Shown here piece after piece: positions 9,034-16,947 of a stretch of 64,000 nucleotides of DNA. A model generated the notes under the pieces. That model worked only from the letters and a program-made list of their open reading frames with translations, made no database searches and was not told where the DNA came from. The DNA lies in NCBI GenBank assembly GCA_020629635.1, contig JAHDCX010000009.1, positions 62,001-126,000 on the forward strand, read 5' to 3'. This stretch comes from Acidimicrobiales bacterium (GTDB lineage: Bacteria > Actinomycetota > Acidimicrobiia > Acidimicrobiales > SHLQ01). The position numbers and the translations under genes are program-made. Every line of letters begins with the position of its first letter. Positions within the stretch are counted from its first letter, which is position 1.

Positions 9034-9654
9034 ATGGCATCGAGATCAACGTCGAAATCGAAGAAGCGTGCATCGAAGCATGCACCCCCGACGAAGAAAA
9101 GGAGCCTCTCGGCCGGCGTCCAGTGGGCGCTCATCTTCGGGGTCGGCGCACTGATCATCGGGGCGATCGTGTTTGCCGGGATCCGCGACGCCGTGGACGA
9201 CGGGGGCGAAGGCGTCGTCACGGCCACGGCGTTCGACTTGCCGGCACTCGGCGATGACGACAACCCCGACAATCGGGTACGGCTCGCCGACTTTCGAGGC
9301 ACTCCCACCGTCGTCAACTTCTTCGCATCGTGGTGCGTGGAGTGCGACCGTGAACTCCCGGCGTTCAGGGACACCGCGGAGTCGCTCGCCGGTCAGGTCG
9401 ACTTCATCTTCGTCAATACCAACGAGACCGGAAACTGGGAGTCGATGGTGGAACGAAACGGCATCGGCGACTTCACTCTCGCGAAGGACATCCAGGGCAC
9501 GCGCCGCAACGGCCTGTACCGAAGCCTTCGCGGAACCGGCGGCATGCCGATGACCGCCTTCTACGACGCGGACGGCAACCTGCTTGACGTCGCCCTCGCG
9601 GTCTTCGACGAAGGATCGCTCCGCACCCGGATGTCTGCCCTCGGGATGATCTGA
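9034..9654 (+). CDS. Membrane-anchored TlpA/ResA-like thiol-disulfide oxidoreductase
   Basis: 206 residues. A very basic head (STSKSKKRASKH), a single membrane helix at about 30-50 (WALIFGVGALIIGAIV) and an extracytoplasmic thioredoxin fold. The active-site motif is FFASWCVECDRELP, a CxxC with V-E between the cysteines, and the cis-proline loop is seen as GGMPMTAFYD. Proteins of this type reduce or oxidise disulfides outside the membrane, for instance in cytochrome c maturation. It directly follows ccdA (12-base gap), so CcdA probably keeps it reduced. Nothing in the immediate area shows which substrate it serves. Confidence 0.87.
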   Translation: MASRSTSKSKKRASKHAPPTKKRSLSAGVQWALIFGVGALIIGAIVFAGIRDAVDDGGEGVVTATAFDLPALGDDDNPDNRVRLADFRGTPTVVNFFASWCVECDRELPAFRDTAESLAGQVDFIFVNTNETGNWESMVERNGIGDFTLAKDIQGTRRNGLYRSLRGTGGMPMTAFYDADGNLLDVALAVFDEGSLRTRMSALGMI

Positions 9655-9657
9655 ACG

Positions 9658-10158
9658 TCAGAGCTCGCGCGGCCGCACGAGCTGGAGGAGACGGCATGTT
9701 CCCACGTCGATCTCCTCCCACGGGCCCTCGAACTCGAAGTGGGCAACCGCTGCGGTCGTCATCAGCTTGCCGTCGGCGTTCGTCGCGACCGCTCGCCCCG
9801 ACAACGTCTCGACCAGGTCGTCGAAGCCCGGGTTGTGCCCGACGATGAGCACGTGGTTCTCGTGCTGCACCCGGAGCTCCTCCATCCACCGTTCGGAGCT
9901 TGCAAGATAGAGGTCCTCGACGAACTCGATCGCCGACGGTTCGAGTGCCAGCCCGCGCTCGACATGCTCCGCCGTTTGTCTGGCCCGGACTGCGGCCGAC
10001 GACACAACCCGATCCGGAATCAGATCCCGCTCGTGAAGCCATTCCGCCATCCGCGACGCAGCACGGTGCCCTCTCGGAGCGAGGGGTCGATCGAAATCTG
10101 CGAGATGTGGAGAGGACCAATCCGACTTGGCGTGCCGCATCACCAGAAGCTCGACCAT
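9658..10158 (-). CDS. sixA: SixA-type phosphohistidine phosphatase
   Basis: 166 residues from the ATG at 10158 (MVELLVMRHAKSDW). This is the histidine-phosphatase fold: RHAK near the N-terminus carries the nucleophilic His9, and GHNPGFDDLVE carries the second catalytic His. SixA proteins remove phosphate from phosphohistidine on partner proteins such as histidine-containing phosphotransfer domains or PTS components. The longer frame from 10251 adds unrelated residues overlapping the upstream methyltransferase gene, so it was not used. It lies 23 bases downstream of the methyltransferase stop on the same strand, so the two are likely cotranscribed. The physiological target is unknown. Confidence 0.85.
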   Translation of the reverse strand: MVELLVMRHAKSDWSSPHLADFDRPLAPRGHRAASRMAEWLHERDLIPDRVVSSAAVRARQTAEHVERGLALEPSAIEFVEDLYLASSERWMEELRVQHENHVLIVGHNPGFDDLVETLSGRAVATNADGKLMTTAAVAHFEFEGPWEEIDVGTCRLLQLVRPREL

Positions 10159-10181
10159 TGGATGAGCCTGCCACATCGCCT

Positions 10182-10991
10182 TCAGCGGCGTATACCGACG
10201 ATCACCGTCCAGCCGAGGGTCGCCCGATCGTGGCGCTGCGACTCCACCCACTCCTCCAGCGCCGCGTCGTGGCGCTCCGGATCAACGTCTTGGCGGGCGC
10301 GCCAACGAGCGTGCGCGGCCATCGTTTCCTCGACGTAGCGGTCCCAGCGTTCGTCGGATGTGGTCACGGTCGTGACTACGTCGAGGCCCATCCGATCCAG
10401 ATGCGCGACGAGCTCCGCCGCACTCGGAATCGACGGTCGTTCGTCGGCGGCGAGGTGGTCTCGCCGCAACATGTCGCCAAAGACGAGACGTCCGCCGGGC
10501 TGCAATGTCCGGCCCATCGCGGTCAGCGTGCCGACAGGCCCAAGCCAGACCCAGGACGCTCCGAGACACGCAACGACATCGGCCTCACCGATCTTGGCGA
10601 TCTGAGACTTGGCATCCCCCAGGATCCAGCGGACAGCTGTGCTCGATGCATCTCGACGCGCCGCCCGGTCGATCATCCAGGGCGAAAGGTCCACCCCGAC
10701 CGTTTCGACATCGGCTCGGACACGAAGCCGATGCAGCAACGCCCCGGTGCCACAAGCAAGATCCAGTGCCCGCTCGCCATCGCTGGCCACAATGGCCTCG
10801 ACGACGCAATCGACATCGGCGGAGCTCATCGGCGTGGCGATGTCGAGGCCGTCGTGCAACGCTTCGAAGACCTCGAACCGTGCGGCCAGCTCCGAGACAT
10901 CGAGGCCCGGTTCGATCTCGACATGTTCGGGAAGTTGCACGAGTGCAGTCTGCAGGTCACCGCCATGTTCGGTGTGTCCAGTTTCGACCAT
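10182..10991 (-). CDS. Class I SAM-dependent methyltransferase
   Basis: 269 residues. Motif I is ALDLACGTGALLHRL, followed by the acidic post-I strand VGVDLSPWMID, and the later strand is LQPGGRLVFGDML; together these define the Rossmann-type SAM-binding core. The C-terminal third (ERWDRYVEETMAAHARW) is a helical extension seen in uncharacterised methyltransferases acting on small molecules. Probably cotranscribed with sixA downstream. It is divergent from the SnoaL-type gene, with only 54 bases between the starts. The substrate cannot be inferred. Confidence 0.8.
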   Translation of the reverse strand: MVETGHTEHGGDLQTALVQLPEHVEIEPGLDVSELAARFEVFEALHDGLDIATPMSSADVDCVVEAIVASDGERALDLACGTGALLHRLRVRADVETVGVDLSPWMIDRAARRDASSTAVRWILGDAKSQIAKIGEADVVACLGASWVWLGPVGTLTAMGRTLQPGGRLVFGDMLRRDHLAADERPSIPSAAELVAHLDRMGLDVVTTVTTSDERWDRYVEETMAAHARWRARQDVDPERHDAALEEWVESQRHDRATLGWTVIVGIRR

Positions 10992-11045
10992 TTGCTGTCG
11001 AGGCCGAACCTCGTCACGCCGGGCCGACGTGCGTACGGTCGCACC

Positions 11046-12131
11046 ATGGCCGTCATCGAAACCATCACGCTTCGCCTCACCCCCGGAGCAGACATCACCG
11101 CCTTCTCTCGGGCCAACGCACGTGTCGAAGCGGAGTACCTGCCCGAGCAGTCGGGCTTCAACGTCGGGTCGCGGGTCACGACCCTCGACGACGACGGCAC
11201 GTGGACCATCTCGCTCCGGTGGGACTCCGCTGCGGACGCCGACGCATCGATGGCGTCGTTCATGGACGCACCCGCAACGCAGGATTACCTGTCGATGATC
11301 GACATGACCGCAATGGAGATGCGTCGCTCGGTGGAGATTGCCTCACCTCGTGCCCGGAGCCTCGATCACGCCACCCGGCTCTACATGGAAGGCATCCGGG
11401 ACGGCAATGCCCGCGCCGCCGTCGAGGCCTACACCGGTGACCGCTACACGCAGCATTCCACCGGGGTTCGCGACGGGGTCGAGGGCTTCGTCGAGTTCTT
11501 CGAACCGTTCATCGAGCGCAACCCGAAGCGAGACATCGACATCGTTCGGTCGATTGTCGATGGACGATTCGTGTTCTTGATGGCCGCCCAAAGTCTCAAC
11601 GACGGCGAATCGCGGTGGGTGACCACAGATCTGTTCGACACCGACGGCAACGACAAGATCATCGAGCACTGGGACGTGATCCACGAATGGGGCGGCGAGA
11701 ACCCCGGAGGGCACACCCAAGTCGACGGCGCCACCGAAATCACCGACCTCGACAAGACCGAGGAGAACAAGGTCGTCGTACGTCGCCTGCTCGAAGAAGC
11801 GTTCATTCTCGAGCCGACCGCGAGCTTCGACGAATTCATCTCGTCGGAGACCTACATCAATCACAATCCCGATGCGCCGGACGGCATCGAGGCCCTCAAG
11901 GAGATGGATCGCATGGCTCGCGAGAAGGGCGAGACCCTCTACTACAAGAAGGTCCACCGAATCGTTGGGCAAGGGAACTTCGTGGTGTCGTTCGCCCACC
12001 AGGTGTGGAACGACATCGACTACGCCGCCTTCGACATCTTTCGCCTCGAAGACGGCATGATCGTGGAGCATTGGGACAACGTCGAGGTCCTGCCCGATCC
12101 CGCAGATCTGGTGAACTCTGGCAAGTTCTAG
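11046..12131 (+). CDS. Fusion protein: N-terminal ABM-like domain plus two SnoaL-like domains
   Basis: 361 residues from the ATG at 11046 (MAVIETITLRLTPG); the frame runs further upstream but opposite the methyltransferase gene. Residues 1-100 resemble an antibiotic-biosynthesis-monooxygenase (ABM) type ferredoxin-like domain (SGFNVGSRV, WTISLRWDSA). Two SnoaL-like NTF2-fold domains follow. The first (about 105-230) has YTQHSTGVRDGVEGFVEFF and IIEHWDVIHEW. The second (about 245-355) has YINHNPDAPDGIEALKEM and IVEHWDNVEVLP. SnoaL domains are small-molecule cyclases, isomerases or hydrolases. The enzyme activity here is not known. It ends 3 bases before the patatin gene, so an operon is likely. 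Confidence 0.75.
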   Translation: MAVIETITLRLTPGADITAFSRANARVEAEYLPEQSGFNVGSRVTTLDDDGTWTISLRWDSAADADASMASFMDAPATQDYLSMIDMTAMEMRRSVEIASPRARSLDHATRLYMEGIRDGNARAAVEAYTGDRYTQHSTGVRDGVEGFVEFFEPFIERNPKRDIDIVRSIVDGRFVFLMAAQSLNDGESRWVTTDLFDTDGNDKIIEHWDVIHEWGGENPGGHTQVDGATEITDLDKTEENKVVVRRLLEEAFILEPTASFDEFISSETYINHNPDAPDGIEALKEMDRMAREKGETLYYKKVHRIVGQGNFVVSFAHQVWNDIDYAAFDIFRLEDGMIVEHWDNVEVLPDPADLVNSGKF

Positions 12132-12134
12132 GGC

Positions 12135-12995
12135 GTGACAGTCGGGATTGTTCTCGGGGCCGGCGGCGCGTTCGGGTGGGCGTTCCACCTCGGCGTGATC
12201 GAAGGTGTCCGACGCTCACTCGGCCATGACCCGTCGGGCGCGGACCGCATCATCGGCACCTCCGCAGGTGGGGCCATCGCGGCCAGCCTGCTCGCGGGCG
12301 CAACCACCGACGAGGTGCTGGCCACCATCAGCACCCCTCCGGACCCCGAAGACATGGCGAAGATGCGGGCCGCGGCAGCCGAGTTCCGCAAACCGTGGAA
12401 ACGTCTCCGTCCCGTCGCCCCCGGACTCGCCCGACGGGCCTGGCGAACGCATCCTGCAGCCGCGCTCGTTGGCTTGTTACCTGGCGGGGTGTTCCCGACT
12501 GCGCCGCTGCGTCGTTTCCCGGCCCCGAGCGACGAGTGGCCATCGACGTTGTGGATGCCGTCGGTGCGGATGTCCGACGGCGAGCTCGTCGTCTTCGGGC
12601 GCGACCAGCTCGATGTGTCTATCGCCGATGCGATCGAAGCGACCGCCGCCGTTCCGGCGATGTTTCAGCCGAAGACGATCGGCGACGAGCGGTATCTCGA
12701 CGGCGCGGTCCGATCGGCAACCAACGCCGACCTCCTCGTCGACGAGCACCACGATGTCGTGCTCATCTCCTCGCCGATGACGAAACCCGGGCGCGGGGTG
12801 ATCCGTGCGCGGGCTCGACGTCAGCTCGAACAAGAGGTCGCGCTCCTCGCGGAGACCGGAACCCGAGTCGTGATCGTGCAGCCGACGGAGGCGATCCTCG
12901 ACATGGTGCAGGGCTACCCGCGGACCAACCACACGGCGGGCCCAAAGATCGTCGACGCCGTCGCCGAACTGACCGCCACCCGCGTCACCCGCTAA
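12135..12995 (+). CDS. Patatin-like phospholipase
   Basis: 286 residues from a GTG at 12135. The patatin signature is complete: the oxyanion loop GAGGAFGWAFHLG, the nucleophile elbow GTSAGG (Ser43) and the catalytic aspartate in YLDGAVRSATN. Bacterial members are Ser/Asp-dyad lipid acyl hydrolases. There is no signal peptide, so it is likely cytoplasmic or membrane-associated. The start lies 3 bases after the SnoaL-type gene's stop. Its own stop is followed at once by the 86-bp tandem repeat. A C-terminal segment (ILDMVQGYPRTNH) fits the NTE-like patatin subgroup of Actinobacteria. Substrate unknown. Confidence 0.85.
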   Translation: MTVGIVLGAGGAFGWAFHLGVIEGVRRSLGHDPSGADRIIGTSAGGAIAASLLAGATTDEVLATISTPPDPEDMAKMRAAAAEFRKPWKRLRPVAPGLARRAWRTHPAAALVGLLPGGVFPTAPLRRFPAPSDEWPSTLWMPSVRMSDGELVVFGRDQLDVSIADAIEATAAVPAMFQPKTIGDERYLDGAVRSATNADLLVDEHHDVVLISSPMTKPGRGVIRARARRQLEQEVALLAETGTRVVIVQPTEAILDMVQGYPRTNHTAGPKIVDAVAELTATRVTR

Positions 12996-12997
12996 GG

Positions 12998-13213
12998 CTC
13001 CGGCCAACCGCAGCGCGAGCCTTTTGCGAGCCGTGCGGCGAAAGACAGCACCGGCCGGCTTGGCCGGTCGGTGTGGAGGGGGCCTCCGGCCAACCGCAGC
13101 GCGAGCCTTTTGCGAGCCGTGCGGCGAAAGACAGCACCGGCCGGCTTGGCCGGTCGGTGTGGAGGGGGCCTCCGGCCAACCGCAGCGCGAGCCTTTTGCG
13201 AGCCGTGCGGCGA
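12998..13213. repeat. 86-bp tandem repeat, about 2.5 copies, filling a convergent gap
   Basis: Copies begin at 12998, 13084 and 13170 with a spacing of exactly 86 bases; copies 1 and 2 are nearly identical and copy 3 stops after about 43 bases. Each full unit contains a direct repeat GCGAGCC-tttt-GCGAGCC and a perfect 7-bp hairpin, ACCGGCC then GGCCGGT around a 5-base loop (13050-13068 and 13136-13154). The array starts 2 bases after the patatin stop and ends 3 bases before the complement of the SDR stop. It therefore occupies the 3' ends of both convergent transcripts. A terminator or 3'-UTR role is inference. Confidence 0.9.
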
Positions 13214-13216
13214 GAA

Positions 13217-14011
13217 TCAGCGCCTGCCGCCGTCGACGAGGAATTGTTGCGCGGTGCAGGCGGCGCCATCGTCAGCTGCCAGGAACAGGACCATCTGCGC
13301 GAACTCGCGGGGGTAGATCCGCCGCTTGATCGCCTGGTCCCGCAGCGTGCCCTCTTCACCTTCGGGCGACCACCACTTCTCCAGCTGACGTTCGGTCGCC
13401 ACCCAGCCGGGAAGCACCGTGTTGACCCGCACGCCATGGGGACCGAAGGTGCGTGCCATCGTGCGAGTGATGCCTTCCACACCCGACTTCGCGATCGCAT
13501 AACCAGGGAAGAAGTCTTCCTGCATCATGTAGCTCGACGAGCCGACGTTGACGATCGATCCTCGGCCCCGCTCGATCATCGCGGGGGCGACCGACTGCAG
13601 GGCAAAGAAGAAGTGGCGGAGGTTCGTGTTCAGGCGGTCGTCCCAGTAGTCGACGGTCATGTCTTCCCAGCCGTGACGATCGTCGTTTGCCGCGTTGTTC
13701 ACCAACACGTCGAAGCCGCCGACCTCCTGGGACAGTTCGGCGATCGTCGCCTGCATGGCCCCGATGTCGACCAGGTCGACCTTGCGAAAGATCGGCGTGT
13801 ATGCGACGTCCTCCGCCTCGCAGGCGGCGACCACCTCCGCGGCCTTGGTTTCCTGAAGATCCAAGAAGGCAACGCGCGACCCCTGCTTGGCGAACTCGGT
13901 GACCAAGCCTGCACCGACGCCGTCGGCACCGCCGGTGATCAGCACCGCCCGGCCGGCGAGCGAGGGGTACGACGCGTACTCGGCGTCCGGGGCAGCAGCT
14001 GGATCGATCAT
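13217..14011 (-). CDS. Short-chain dehydrogenase/reductase (SDR)
   Basis: 264 residues from the ATG at 14011, chosen because a strong ribosome binding site (AAGGAGG) lies 8 bases upstream. Classical SDR features: cofactor loop TGGADGVGAG, NNAANDD, the serine in VNVGSSS, and the catalytic Tyr/Lys in YAIAKSG. The N-terminal strand is followed by FLDLQE, an acidic end that suggests NAD(H) preference. It lies 74 bases downstream of the amidohydrolase gene on the same strand, which hints at a shared degradation pathway for a carbonyl or lactone compound. The real substrate is unknown. Its 3' end abuts the 86-bp repeat array. Confidence 0.85.
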   Translation of the reverse strand: MIDPAAAPDAEYASYPSLAGRAVLITGGADGVGAGLVTEFAKQGSRVAFLDLQETKAAEVVAACEAEDVAYTPIFRKVDLVDIGAMQATIAELSQEVGGFDVLVNNAANDDRHGWEDMTVDYWDDRLNTNLRHFFFALQSVAPAMIERGRGSIVNVGSSSYMMQEDFFPGYAIAKSGVEGITRTMARTFGPHGVRVNTVLPGWVATERQLEKWWSPEGEEGTLRDQAIKRRIYPREFAQMVLFLAADDGAACTAQQFLVDGGRR

Positions 14012-14085
14012 CGGTCCTCCTTGCGAAGCAGACGTCGGTCGACGCCCTCGCCAATTCAAGCAAGCTTTGTGACCCTCGACGCCGA

Positions 14086-14874
14086 TCAGAAGTCGTAGAG
14101 CTTCTGCGGGTTGTCGACAAGGACCTGCTGACGGAGCCCGTCGGTCGGCAGCCAACGATCGCGCAGTTCGGCAATCGTCCCGAGATCTGGCGGATCGGCT
14201 TGTCCGGGGTGAGGCCAGTTGGTGGCCCACAGCATTCGATCCGGTGCACGACGGACGAGTTCGTCAACGCACTCGCCGACCAGGTCGTATCGGTGGGTTG
14301 CGTCCGTCGCCGACTCATACGGTGCCGAGAGCTTGACGTGTGCGCCGGCGTCGACAAGTCGCAGCAGCGCGGCGAACGCCGTCGAGTCGGGCGTGACCGG
14401 CGGCATGAATCGGCCCACATGATCGATGACCAGTGGGCACGGCAACGCAAGGAGCTGATCGAGCCGGGCCGCGAGTTCGTGGCCATCGAGTTGCAGTTGA
14501 ATGTGCCAGCCAGACGGGGCGATCGCTGCGGCCACGGCGTCGAGCTGCTCCCATCCGACCGCACCACCGGGCAGCATGTGAAACCGTGCGCCTCGAGCCC
14601 CCAACGCGGTCATCGAACGAATCAGCTCTGAGCTTGCGTTGGTGTCGATGACGACGACCGCTCGGGCCGAGTCACCGATTGCGGCCAGCGCGTCGAGTTG
14701 GCAGCGATTGTCGAGTCCGTACGTGGTCGGCTGAACGATGACGACGCGCTCCAGATCGAGCGCTTCCTGGACGGCGCGGTAGTCGGCGAGGGTCGCGTCT
14801 GGTGGACGAAGCACCGAGCGTGGGTCAGCCGGGTAGGAGGAGTCGTAGAAGTGCATGTGCGTGTCGCAGATCAC
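14086..14874 (-). CDS. Amidohydrolase family protein (PDC-lactonase-like)
   Basis: 262 residues. The TIM-barrel amidohydrolase start is MICDTHMHFYD, giving the H-x-H metal motif. Further landmarks are VVIVQPTTYGLDN, the strand-4 segment HIQLQLDGHE, PLVIDHVGRFMPP and the C-terminal MLWATNWPHPG with the conserved aspartate replaced by Asn. The arrangement resembles 2-pyrone-4,6-dicarboxylate lactonase and related hydrolases of aromatic breakdown. It sits just upstream of an SDR on the same strand. Without other lignin- or protocatechuate-pathway genes nearby, the precise reaction remains open. Confidence 0.78.
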   Translation of the reverse strand: MICDTHMHFYDSSYPADPRSVLRPPDATLADYRAVQEALDLERVVIVQPTTYGLDNRCQLDALAAIGDSARAVVVIDTNASSELIRSMTALGARGARFHMLPGGAVGWEQLDAVAAAIAPSGWHIQLQLDGHELAARLDQLLALPCPLVIDHVGRFMPPVTPDSTAFAALLRLVDAGAHVKLSAPYESATDATHRYDLVGECVDELVRRAPDRMLWATNWPHPGQADPPDLGTIAELRDRWLPTDGLRQQVLVDNPQKLYDF

Positions 14875-14888
14875 GAAGCGAACCTAGA

Positions 14889-15830
14889 TCACGGTGCCGG
14901 ACACTCGACGCCGAACAGTTCGGCCCGTGCCTGGGCCGCACTCACGAAACGATCGACGAGTGTGTCGGGGTCGTTGACCTGTGCCCACGTGACGTAGAGC
15001 AGCTGCCAACCAGCCGCCACGAGATCGAGGTCGCGAGCGTTGTCGGCCTGAGTCGCAGCCGTGCCCCAGTGAAAGGTCCGGTTGTGTGCCTCGATGCCAA
15101 GACGAAGTTCGGGGCAGGCGATGTCGATTCGATAGTGGCGGCCGTGCGCAACCACCTCGTGCTGGAGGACCAGCGGGGGCAGAGCGGCCTGCGTCAGCAA
15201 CTTCGCCACGAGCCTTTCAAACCAGCTGTCGGTGACCCCGCCGACGCGTCGAGGGTCATCAAGTACGGCGCGAAGCGTCGCCACTCCCCCAGGCTTGCCG
15301 GTACCCAAGCGATCCATCGTGTCGACGAGCCACCGTTGCGAATGGCTCCGAAGGAACTCGTCGAGGCACCGTTCGAGTGTTTCGCGCTCGACATGCGGGC
15401 CCAGGGAGCAGAGGGTGGCGGCTGCGTTCAGGGTCGGGATACGGTCGATGAGTGTCGTGTCTCTGGCCGGGTCGATGGCGTTCCACCATCGCAGGTCGGC
15501 ACGTGCGTGTCCGTTGCGTCGGCGTGCCGGAACCCAGACCGTGGGCCTCTCTGGCGCATCCATCCAACCGTGGAGCCAGGCTGCGCTGCGCATTCCGGCG
15601 ACACCGCCGTCGACGGAAAGCACCGCCGCCAACAGCACTTGCTGGGGCGTGGATGGAAGCGCTGCGAAGCTCCAGACGCGGGGATGCAAGCGGAGCAACT
15701 CGCCCGCCTGCTCGCGCCGCCTGAGGCGGTGTTGTGGGATTCCGATGTGGGCGGCCTCGGTCGTGCTGAAGGCGTTGTGTCGAGAGGCCGCGAGCTCGAC
15801 GAGTGCCCGGAGGCGTTCGTCGGAGTGCAT
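14889..15830 (-). CDS. AbiEi-like N-terminal plus DUF559-type C-terminal domain protein
   Basis: 313 residues. The N-terminal 70 residues (AFSTTEAAHIGIPQHRLRRREQAGELLRLH) match the winged-helix start of the AbiEi/type IV antitoxin-like family. The C-terminal part is a DUF559/Vsr-like nuclease fold: YRIDIACPELRLGIEAHNRTFH has the D-x(n)-E pattern of that fold, followed by a strand such as GWQLLYVTW. Such proteins are common as single genes in Actinobacteria and have no established function. No AbiEii-type toxin gene adjoins it, so a toxin-antitoxin role is not supported. It follows a large hairpin at 15870-15925. Confidence 0.7.
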   Translation of the reverse strand: MHSDERLRALVELAASRHNAFSTTEAAHIGIPQHRLRRREQAGELLRLHPRVWSFAALPSTPQQVLLAAVLSVDGGVAGMRSAAWLHGWMDAPERPTVWVPARRRNGHARADLRWWNAIDPARDTTLIDRIPTLNAAATLCSLGPHVERETLERCLDEFLRSHSQRWLVDTMDRLGTGKPGGVATLRAVLDDPRRVGGVTDSWFERLVAKLLTQAALPPLVLQHEVVAHGRHYRIDIACPELRLGIEAHNRTFHWGTAATQADNARDLDLVAAGWQLLYVTWAQVNDPDTLVDRFVSAAQARAELFGVECPAP

Positions 15831-15879
15831 GTCCGCACGTTAGACCCGGTGTACGACAGTGACCGGCGGGCGCGACCGC

Positions 15880-15925
15880 GATCTCCCCGGAATGCGCGCG
15901 GTCGCGCGCGGATCGCGGGGAGATC
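15880..15925 (-). terminator. Long GC hairpin after the D-2-hydroxyacid dehydrogenase
   Basis: A perfect 10-bp inverted repeat, GATCTCCCCG (15880-15889) and CGGGGAGATC (15916-15925), encloses a second palindromic core GCGCGCGGTCGCGCGC. A further copy of GCGCGACCGCG just to the left can pair with the core instead. The structure overlaps the stop of the leftward dehydrogenase gene and precedes the next gene. It has no U-run, so it fits an actinobacterial-type terminator or an mRNA-protecting hairpin. The role is inferred from position only. Confidence 0.5.
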
Positions 15926-16922
15926 AGCCGTTGCGAGCGGCCCAGAACGCCCGGAGCCGGTCGGCGGACTCGGGGTTGACCGAACGTGGGGGCAGCGCGC
16001 CCTCTCCGATTGCGGCAACCTGGTCGACGGCGCTTCGGGCCTGGGCATCAGCATTTTCGGGGGTCAGACCCCCGAGGTGCGGCGTGGCGACCACATCGGG
16101 ACGAGCAGCGAGGGCCGCAGACGGCCGTTGGTCCGGAGCCCGGCCAACGTCGCAGGCGAAGCCCGCGAGCCGGCCCGAGTCGAGGGCCTCCACAACGGCG
16201 TGTTCGTCGACGAGTTCGCCGCGCGACACGTTGACGAGCGAGGCGCCCGGCTTCATGGCGGCCAGGGCAGCAGCGTCGATCAGGTCGTCGGTTTCGGGCG
16301 TGGCCGGAGCGAGCGGAAACACGACGTCGGATCGGCCCAGAAGTTCCTCGAACGAGACGAACTCGACCCGTGCGGTCTCCGTCCGCGGAGACACGTCGTG
16401 AGCGATCACCCGCATCCCGATCGCCCCAAGCAATCCCGCCAGATGGGACCCAATCGCGCCGAGCCCGATGATTCCGGCGGTTGCACCAGCGAGCTGACGA
16501 CCCGAACGCTGAGGTGGTTCGGTGCCGACGCGGTAGTCGTGGTCCGATGCCGCGATGTTTCGCCAGAGATCGATGAGCAGTCCGAGCGCCAATTCGGCCG
16601 TGCTCGGGACGAAGCTCTTGTCGGCGCGGGCTACCAGGACTCCCGCCTTCGATGCGGCGTCAACGTCGATGGTCGAAATGTCGACCGCCGTTCGGAGGAA
16701 GGCAAGCACCTCGTCGTGAGCGGCGAAGAACGCGGCGCTGCCCGGCGTGGCGCGGTGCGCCACGATCACGTCGCACCCTGCCGAGGCGTCGAGGAGCTCC
16801 TCATCGGCGAGGTCGTGATCGGTGGGATTGAGGACCACCTCGGCGAGGGCCTCGAGCTCGGGCAGCGCCCGGCCGAAGTACGCCTCGCGGTCTTCGGTGT
16901 TGTGGGTGAGAAAGACGCGCAT
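15924..16922 (-). CDS. D-isomer-specific 2-hydroxyacid dehydrogenase
   Basis: 332 residues from the ATG at 16922 (MRVFLTHNTED). The nucleotide-binding core is GIIGLGAIGSHLAGLLGAIGM with a following acidic strand end (IAHDVS). The catalytic Arg is in VNVSRGELVD and the catalytic His in TPHLGGLTPEN. The conserved glutamate normally found after 'DVF' is not obvious: the region reads CDVGRAPDQRP. Substrate specificity is therefore uncertain. Family members oxidise or reduce D-2-hydroxy acids such as D-lactate or phosphoglycerate analogues with NAD(P). It is divergent from a methyltransferase gene 25 bases away. Confidence 0.82.
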   Translation of the reverse strand: MRVFLTHNTEDREAYFGRALPELEALAEVVLNPTDHDLADEELLDASAGCDVIVAHRATPGSAAFFAAHDEVLAFLRTAVDISTIDVDAASKAGVLVARADKSFVPSTAELALGLLIDLWRNIAASDHDYRVGTEPPQRSGRQLAGATAGIIGLGAIGSHLAGLLGAIGMRVIAHDVSPRTETARVEFVSFEELLGRSDVVFPLAPATPETDDLIDAAALAAMKPGASLVNVSRGELVDEHAVVEALDSGRLAGFACDVGRAPDQRPSAALAARPDVVATPHLGGLTPENADAQARSAVDQVAAIGEGALPPRSVNPESADRLRAFWAARNG

Positions 16923-16947
16923 CGCTCTGCAACGTACTGTCAATGCC

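Noticed and set aside
12998-13213. CRISPR array
   Set aside because: The 86-bp units are direct and contiguous, with no unique spacers and no cas genes.
14889-15830. Type IV toxin-antitoxin (AbiE) system
   Set aside because: Only the AbiEi-like domain is present, fused to a DUF559 domain, and no AbiEii nucleotidyltransferase gene is adjacent.
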